Part shown: positions 59,634 through 64,000 of the stretch, piece after piece
How positions within the stretch are numbered: position 1 is the first letter of the stretch
Layout of the letters: every line of letters begins with the position of its first letter
DNA from: an uncultured Rhodospirillales bacterium
GTDB lineage: Bacteria; Pseudomonadota; Alphaproteobacteria; Rhodospirillales; UBA2165
Assembly (NCBI GenBank): GCA_913055735.1
Contig: CAJXKD010000002.1
Location: forward strand, 846,150 to 910,149
Direction: 5' to 3'
DNA: 64,000 bases
Position numbers and translations under genes: made by a program
Notes under the pieces: model-generated
The model's database searches: none
Seen by the model: the letters and a program-made list of their open reading frames with translations, nothing else
What the model was told of the DNA's origin: nothing

Positions 59634-60422
59634 GTGACTGACACGACATCCAGCCCCCATACTGTCTCGCGTTTGACCGTGCGCGTTCGTGGCGCCCGTT
59701 TGGCGTTCGGCGGACGCACGCTGTTCGACGGCCTCGACTTCGATGTCGCCGGCGGACAGTGGACCTGCGTGTTGGGCCCGAGCGGTGTCGGCAAAACCAG
59801 CCTTTTACGCCTGATCGCCGGGCTCACCTCGCCAAAGACCGGAAGTGAAACCGAGGGCACGGTCAGCACCGACGACGGCAATCCGGTTTTTCACCGGGTC
59901 GCCTACATGGCGCAACAGGATTTGCTGGCGCCATGGCTGAGTACCCTCGACAACGTGCTTCTCGGCAGCCGCCTGCGCGGCGAGCCCCCTGATCGCGACC
60001 GGGCGCATGCCTTGTTGGAAAAAGTCGGGCTCGGGGCAAATATGTCCGATCTGCCCGCTGCGCTGTCAGGCGGTATGCGCCAACGGGCGGCACTCGCACG
60101 CACCCTTATGGAAGACCGGCCCATCGTCTTGATGGACGAACCCTTCTCCGCCCTCGACGCTATTACCCGCGTGCGCCTCCAAGACCTTGCCGCGGAAAAC
60201 CTGAGCGGCAAAACAGTGCTGCTGGTCACACACGATCCACTGGAAGCCCTCCGGCTCGGCCATAGAATATATGTGCTCGCCGCCCGCCCCGCGACATTCG
60301 ACCGGGTGATCGAACCTACCGGCGCCCCGCCGCGCAATCTTCACGATAGCACCGTTCTCGGAGAGCAAGGCGACCTACTCGATCAACTGGCCCGGGCCGA
60401 CACCGAAGGTCTCGTCTCATGA
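59634..60422 (+). CDS. thiZ: ThiZ-like ABC transporter ATP-binding protein
   Basis: The protein has 262 residues from the GTG at 59634, directly after the TPP riboswitch. Walker A is GPSGVGKTSLLRLIAGL, the signature ALSGGMRQRAALARTL, Walker B PIVLMDEPFSALDA and the switch LLVTHDPLEAL. With ThiX and ThiY it forms an importer of the thiamine pyrimidine precursor (HMP or its formamido/aminomethyl relative), as seen in other riboswitch-linked ThiXYZ clusters. The tail overlaps ThiX by 4 bases. Confidence 0.9.
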   Translation: MTDTTSSPHTVSRLTVRVRGARLAFGGRTLFDGLDFDVAGGQWTCVLGPSGVGKTSLLRLIAGLTSPKTGSETEGTVSTDDGNPVFHRVAYMAQQDLLAPWLSTLDNVLLGSRLRGEPPDRDRAHALLEKVGLGANMSDLPAALSGGMRQRAALARTLMEDRPIVLMDEPFSALDAITRVRLQDLAAENLSGKTVLLVTHDPLEALRLGHRIYVLAARPATFDRVIEPTGAPPRNLHDSTVLGEQGDLLDQLARADTEGLVS

Positions 60423-61174
60423 GGCTGCTTCGTCCTTTGGTTATTTTCATTGGCCTAATCGCCGCATGGCAGATCGCCGTGATGCTGATCGGCGTTCCGC
60501 CCTTCATTTTGCCGTCCCCCGCCGACGTTGCCGGTGCTCTGATCAAGCGGCAGGAAGTCCTTCTCGGGCACGCTGGCGTGACGTTGCTCGAGATTGTCCT
60601 TGGCCTAGCCCTGGGAGTCCTATTCGGCGCGTTTGGCGCACTGGTCATGAGTTATTTCGCGCCCGCGCGGCGCTGGCTGTTGCCGGTACTGGTGATCAGT
60701 CAGGCAATACCCGTTTTCGCTCTCGCGCCCGTTTTGGTGTTATGGCTCGGCTTCGGCATGGCCTCGAAGGTCGCCATGGCCACACTCATCATCTTTTTTC
60801 CCGTCACCGCCGCGCTGTTCGATGGGCTGCGGCGGACCGATCCCGGTTTGCTCGATCTCGCGCGCACCATGAATGCGAGCCGCGGCGCCATCCTTCGCCA
60901 TATTCGTATCCCGGCCGCCCTTCCCGCATTCGCGTCGGGCGTGCGCGTCGCAACCGCTGTCGCTCCCATCGGTGCCATTGTCGGCGAATGGGTCGGATCA
61001 TCCAGCGGCCTCGGTTTTCTGATGCTGCATGCCAATGCCCGCATGCAGATCGATACCATGTTCGCCGCGCTGTTTCTTCTCGCCATCATGGCCGTGGCGC
61101 TTTATTTCGCGGTCGATGCCGCGCTTTCCCGGCTGCTCACTTGGCAGCCCGATACCCAACCCAGTGAGGACTAA
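60419..61174 (+). CDS. thiX: ThiX-like ABC transporter permease
   Basis: The protein has 251 residues with six membrane helices of the BPD/nitrate-taurine permease type. RTDPGLLDLARTMNASRGAILRHIRIPAALPAFASGVRV is the EAA-like loop that contacts the ATPase, and WVGSSSGLGFLMLHANARMQ completes the core. It belongs to the ThiX/SsuC-like family. The start overlaps thiZ by 4 bases and ThiY follows by 14 bases, a tight operon under the TPP riboswitch. Pyrimidine substrate is inferred from that control. Confidence 0.9.
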   Translation: MRLLRPLVIFIGLIAAWQIAVMLIGVPPFILPSPADVAGALIKRQEVLLGHAGVTLLEIVLGLALGVLFGAFGALVMSYFAPARRWLLPVLVISQAIPVFALAPVLVLWLGFGMASKVAMATLIIFFPVTAALFDGLRRTDPGLLDLARTMNASRGAILRHIRIPAALPAFASGVRVATAVAPIGAIVGEWVGSSSGLGFLMLHANARMQIDTMFAALFLLAIMAVALYFAVDAALSRLLTWQPDTQPSED

Positions 61175-61188
61175 GGAGACCCGTTCCC

Positions 61189-62154
61189 ATGGCATCAACA
61201 TCCAACAACAAAATCGCGTTCGTTCTGGGAGGCCTCTTGATGGCGGCGATCGCCGTCGCCGCGCGGCCTGCCGGTGCGGCAGACAAACTGACCGTCATGC
61301 TCGACTGGTTCGTTAATCCTGATCACGCGCCGCTCATCGTTGCCCAGGAAAAAGGTTTCTTCGAGGATCGGGGCCTGGATGTCGAATTGGTCGCGCCCGC
61401 CGACGCCAGCGCGCCGCCCAAATTGGTTGCTGCCGGAAAAGCCGATCTCGCCGTCTCCTATCAACCGCAACTCCATGTGCAAGTAGGCGAAGGCTTGCCG
61501 CTGATCCGTATCGCCACCTTGGTGGGCACCCCGCTGAACTCGTTGGTCGTCCTGCGCGATGGCCCGGTCAGATCCATCGCCGACTTGAAAGGCCGCAAGG
61601 TCGGGTTCTCCGTCGGCGGGTTCGAGGACGCCGTGCTCGGCGCCATGCTCGCCAAGCACGGCCTCGGCCTCAAGGATGTCGAGCTGATCAACGTCAATTT
61701 CTCGTTGTCTCCCTCGATTATCGCGGGCCAGGTGGACGCCGTCATCGGCGCCTTCCGGAATTTCGAACTCAATCAGATGGATATCGTCGGCAAGCCGGGC
61801 CGCGCCTTCTATCCCGAAGAGGAAGGCGTGCCGCTCTATGACGAATTGATCGTCGTCGCCAACAAAGCTAATGCCAACCGGCCGGCCCACCGCAAGTTCG
61901 TCGATGCCATCGAAGCCGGCGTACAATTTCTCGTGAACCACCCGGACGAAAGCTGGCAGCTGTTCATCGCCGCCAACAAGGAATTGGACGATGAACTCAA
62001 CCGCCGCGCCTGGCGCGACACATTGCCCCGTTTCGCCTTGCGCCCTGCGGCTTTCGATGCCGGTCGCTACGCACGTTTCGCAGTATTTCTTAAAGAGCAC
62101 GGCCTGATCGAGACCGTTCAACCGGTGGAAAATTACGCCATCGAACTGCGCTGA
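61189..62154 (+). CDS. thiY: ThiY-like pyrimidine-precursor binding protein (NMT1/THI5 family)
   Basis: The protein has 321 residues with a signal peptide ending near AAD (GGLLMAAIAVAARPAGAAD). LTVMLDWFVNPDHAPLIVAQEKGFFEDRGLDVELV, GKADLAVSYQPQLHVQVGEGLPLIRIATLV, GRKVGFSVGGFEDAVLGAML and VDAVIGAFRNFELNQM match the NMT1/THI5-like periplasmic binding proteins that take HMP or formylaminopyrimidine. It sits third in the TPP-controlled ABC cluster. It would supply the pyrimidine for thiamine synthesis. Confidence 0.9.
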   Translation: MASTSNNKIAFVLGGLLMAAIAVAARPAGAADKLTVMLDWFVNPDHAPLIVAQEKGFFEDRGLDVELVAPADASAPPKLVAAGKADLAVSYQPQLHVQVGEGLPLIRIATLVGTPLNSLVVLRDGPVRSIADLKGRKVGFSVGGFEDAVLGAMLAKHGLGLKDVELINVNFSLSPSIIAGQVDAVIGAFRNFELNQMDIVGKPGRAFYPEEEGVPLYDELIVVANKANANRPAHRKFVDAIEAGVQFLVNHPDESWQLFIAANKELDDELNRRAWRDTLPRFALRPAAFDAGRYARFAVFLKEHGLIETVQPVENYAIELR

Positions 62155-62217
62155 CCTCTTGGGCCGGATTTTGCTCTATTTGAGACCGGTTTGCGTTGTC
62201 ATGCCGCCGGAAAGCCG

Positions 62218-62273
62218 CTAATTATTTGGCGCTTTTCGGCGGTGGCCCACTGGGCGGCCGTCCCAATAATTAG
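62218..62273. other. Compound inverted repeat between thiY and mnhE
   Basis: CTAATTATTTGG (62218-62229) and CCAATAATTAG (62263-62273) are inverted with a single extra T, and between them lies GCCCACTGGGC, itself an inverted repeat. The whole folds as a long hairpin with an inner one. It could terminate the thi operon, or regulate the mnh genes that start 26 bases later. Confidence 0.5.
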
Positions 62274-62299
62274 GTAACGAGCCGATCCAGGGGGCTCTA

Positions 62300-62803
62300 T
62301 TGGTTCGATCGCTCTTGTTGGCGCTGGTGTTATTCGGTTTGTGGCTGCTGTTGTCCGGCCACTACACGCCGCTCATCATCGGTTTTGGCATCCTTTCCAG
62401 CTTGCTGGTCGCTTTCATCTGTCACCGGATGGATGTGGCGGACCACGAGGGATTTCCCATTCATCTGAGTTCCAGAGCCCTGACCTATTGGCCGTGGCTC
62501 GCCTGGGAAATCGTGAAAGCCAACATCGATGTGACCCGCATCATCCTGTCGCCCAAGCTGCCTATCAGCCCTACTCTATTCCAAGTTCCGAGCACTCAAG
62601 AAACGGAACTGGGCCACGTCGTCTACGCCAATTCCATCACCTTGACCCCTGGCACGGTGACCGTCGACATCGTCGATGGCATGCTCGAGGTGCATGCCCT
62701 GACCCGCGGGGCCGCCGACGAATTGGAGAACGGACGCATGGATCGCAAGGCAACGGCCATGGAAGGGCTTGGCGGTGCGTCAAAAGCCGGAGGCACAGCC
62801 TGA
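62300..62803 (+). CDS. mnhE: Na+/H+ antiporter subunit E (MnhE/MrpE)
   Basis: The protein has 167 residues from a TTG start with AGGGGGC upstream. Two N-terminal hydrophobic helices (LLLALVLFGLWLLLSG and TPLIIGFGILSSLLVAFI), then a cytoplasmic part including TYWPWLAWEIVKANIDVTRIIL and ANSITLTPGTVTVDI, are the MrpE pattern. It is one of the subunits of the multi-subunit Na+(or K+)/H+ antiporter that maintains pH and sodium homeostasis. The stop overlaps the mnhF start (TGATG). Confidence 0.92.
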   Translation: MVRSLLLALVLFGLWLLLSGHYTPLIIGFGILSSLLVAFICHRMDVADHEGFPIHLSSRALTYWPWLAWEIVKANIDVTRIILSPKLPISPTLFQVPSTQETELGHVVYANSITLTPGTVTVDIVDGMLEVHALTRGAADELENGRMDRKATAMEGLGGASKAGGTA

Positions 62804-63090
62804 TGTTTGTCGCGGCGACTCTCGCTCTCCTCGTGACCATGGCCATGGCGTTGACCCGGGCGTTCCTGGGCCCCACGGTTTATGACCGGATCGTCGCGGT
62901 GAACATGTTCGGCACCAAGGCGCTTCTGCTGATCGCGGTTCTCGGATTCCTTACCGAACGCCCGGAATTTTTGGACATTGCCCTGGTCTACGCGCTGATC
63001 AACTTTGTCGGCGTCATCGCGATCATGAAGTTCTTCCGCTACAGCCATCTCGGCATGCCGCATGCCAAAGACGATTTGGGGGACCTGTAA
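62803..63090 (+). CDS. mnhF: Na+/H+ antiporter subunit F (MnhF/MrpF)
   Basis: The protein has 95 residues with three hydrophobic helices. ALTRAFLGPTVYDRIVAVNMFGTKALLLIAVLGF and LDIALVYALINFVGVIAIMKFF are the MrpF signatures. It starts by overlapping the mnhE stop and its own stop overlaps the mnhG ATG (TAATG), indicating tight coupling. It is an integral part of the Mrp complex, contributing to the sodium or proton path. Longer in-frame starts back to 62341 would overlap mnhE entirely and are rejected. Confidence 0.93.
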   Translation: MFVAATLALLVTMAMALTRAFLGPTVYDRIVAVNMFGTKALLLIAVLGFLTERPEFLDIALVYALINFVGVIAIMKFFRYSHLGMPHAKDDLGDL

Positions 63091-63440
63091 TGGCCGCCGA
63101 TATCGTCAGCTGGATCTTCATCCTTCTCGGCTGCTTCTTCCTGGTCGTCGGCGGCATCGGCGTGCTGCGCCTGCCCGATGTTTACACGCGCATGCACGCG
63201 GCGGGCATCACCGACACCATGGCCACCGGTCTACTGGTCGTTGGCATGGCGTTCCAGGCGGGCTTCACGCTGGTCACGGTGAAACTCCTGCTGATCGTGC
63301 TGTTCACCTTTTTCGCCAGCCCCACCGCGTCACATGCGCTTGCGCAGGCGGCGCTGAGCGCGGGCATCAAGCCTCAGCTGGCAGATGACCGCCGGCCAGG
63401 CGCCAAAGGCGGCGCGCCGTCCGAAGGAGAAGACCGATAG
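63090..63440 (+). CDS. mnhG: Na+/H+ antiporter subunit G (MnhG/MrpG)
   Basis: The protein has 116 residues with three hydrophobic helices. SWIFILLGCFFLVVGGIGVLRLPDVYTRMHAAGITDTMATGLLVVGM is the hallmark of MrpG, and FFASPTASHALAQAAL follows. The cytoplasmic tail is charged. The start overlaps the mnhF stop, and its TAG stop (63438-63440) overlaps the beginning of the next gene's open frame. It belongs to the Mrp complex. Confidence 0.93.
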   Translation: MAADIVSWIFILLGCFFLVVGGIGVLRLPDVYTRMHAAGITDTMATGLLVVGMAFQAGFTLVTVKLLLIVLFTFFASPTASHALAQAALSAGIKPQLADDRRPGAKGGAPSEGEDR

Positions 63441-64000
63441 ATCTTTTTATCGACATTTTCCTGCTACTGCTCATGGCGGCGACGGCCATTGCCATCGTCC
63501 GCAGCCGCAAACTGTTCGCGGCGGTCATGCTGAGCGGTATTTTCAGCCTTATCGCAGCGGTGTTTTACGTGCATCTGACGGCCGTTGATGTCGCTTTCAC
63601 CGAAGCGGCGGTGGGCGCCGGTATCTCGACCCTACTGTTTTTGGCGACACTCGCCCTCACCCACACCTCGACCGAGGAGCCGCACAAGCCCGTGCGTCCG
63701 CTTCCTCTTTTGATCGTCGTCGTCACTGGCGCCGTACTCATATACGGAACGCTCGACATGCCGGCCTATGGCGACCCGGAAGCGCCGCCGAATACACATG
63801 TCATCCCGCGTTATATCAATGAGTCGGGCACCGAAGTCGGTGTGCCCAACATCGTCACCTCGGTGCTGGCAAGCTACCGGGGTTACGACACGCTCGGCGA
63901 AACGGTGGTGATCTTCACCGCCGGCATCGGTGTTCTGGTGCTGCTCGGCCGGGGACGGCGGCGCTGGCGCCCCGGTCTCAAATCGAAAAATGAAGACGAC
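63437..64000 (+). CDS. DUF4040/MnhB-like antiporter subunit, cut by window end
   Basis: An open frame runs to the window end. It encodes the DUF4040 (MbhD/E-like) membrane segment, FLLLLMAATAIAIVRSRKLFAAVMLSGIFSLIAAVFYVHLTAVDVAFTEAAVGAGI, where DVAFTEAAVGAGI is diagnostic. Further hydrophobic segments follow. The homology at the N-terminus begins at codon 2 of the frame starting at ATA 63437, 7 bases after AAGGAGA. Alternative starts are a CTG at 63461 and an ATG at 63473, both inside the conserved first helix. The ATA start is noncanonical and should be treated as uncertain. The protein is the proton-path component of the Mrp/Mnh-type complex. Confidence 0.8.
   Translation, partial: MDLFIDIFLLLLMAATAIAIVRSRKLFAAVMLSGIFSLIAAVFYVHLTAVDVAFTEAAVGAGISTLLFLATLALTHTSTEEPHKPVRPLPLLIVVVTGAVLIYGTLDMPAYGDPEAPPNTHVIPRYINESGTEVGVPNIVTSVLASYRGYDTLGETVVIFTAGIGVLVLLGRGRRRWRPGLKSKNEDD

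Noticed and set aside
62341..62802. Extension of MnhF back to 62341
   Set aside because: The extra N-terminus overlaps mnhE and has no MrpF similarity. The ATG at 62803, overlapping the mnhE stop, is the standard arrangement.

Overview
The window is a GC-rich bacterial chromosome segment from an alphaproteobacterium. I infer a free-living, probably marine or soil Rhodospirillales-like lineage. The lineage evidence is an NDUFS4-type complex I accessory subunit (37188-37490), which is typical of alphaproteobacteria, together with Zur boxes of the GTTATA-N-TATAAC kind, a ModE-like box, TRAP-TAXI transport and Mrp/Mnh antiporter genes. Species cannot be named from this evidence. Genes are dense, often overlap by 1-8 bases, and use many GTG and TTG starts.

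Layout, left to right. 1-4618: the tail of an error-prone polymerase gene (dnaE2), a DUF2007 zinc-ribbon protein, an MFS transporter, two Nudix hydrolases and a class III nucleotide cyclase whose 3' end runs into the remnant of an osmC gene. 4725-9006: a sulfur amino acid run of cysK, a mercaptopyruvate sulfurtransferase and two tandem cystathionine beta-lyase paralogues. 8990-13959: zinc uptake and metal handling, with zur-znuC-znuB divergent from znuA across two Zur boxes, followed by a DUF1007/NicO metal-efflux pair. 13990-17333: modABC behind a ModE-like operator, with a YkgJ-type cysteine-cluster gene coupled to modC. 17378-25464: an alcohol dehydrogenase, prfC, a dihaem cytochrome c, a beta-hydroxyacid dehydrogenase, an isopenicillin-N-synthase-like oxygenase, an MFS transporter and an acyl-CoA dehydrogenase. 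25730-28780: a PRC-barrel protein, a MarR-GNAT fusion, a bile-acid/sodium-symporter-like protein and a free GNAT paralogue.

28841-59443 is an accessory catabolic region. It starts with an FAD oxidoreductase whose 3' end is repeated 1.8 kb downstream, and between the two copies lies a low-GC island with three minus-strand genes of unknown function. After it come an arylsulfotransferase-like protein, a flavin monooxygenase, a LysR regulator divergent from a fused gallate dioxygenase, two tRNA genes (Arg-TCT, Pro-TGG), a TRAP-TAXI transporter with LysR, a TauD-like dioxygenase, and a divergent catabolic pair. The minus arm is gntR, a LigB-type extradiol dioxygenase, a ThDP enzyme and an aldehyde dehydrogenase. 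The plus arm is two further ThDP enzymes, an alpha/beta hydrolase and a quinone oxidoreductase. A perfect 12-bp palindrome sits between the arms. The region ends with TauE/SafE, an enoyl-CoA hydratase, a lipase-like hydrolase, an O-methyltransferase, DUF192 and a gamma-resorcylate-decarboxylase-like amidohydrolase. Aromatic ring cleavage followed by 2-oxoacid decarboxylation and aldehyde oxidation is the theme I infer for this part.

59534-64000: a TPP riboswitch controlling a ThiZ-ThiX-ThiY pyrimidine-precursor ABC transporter, then mnhE, mnhF, mnhG and the start of a DUF4040 (MnhB-like) gene cut by the window end. That last gene lacks a normal start codon next to its ribosome binding site.

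The best candidates for something undescribed are the low-GC three-gene cassette bracketed by the 81-base 3'-end repeat (30284-32182), and the LigB/ThDP/aldehyde dehydrogenase module with three ThDP enzymes (43730-53594).
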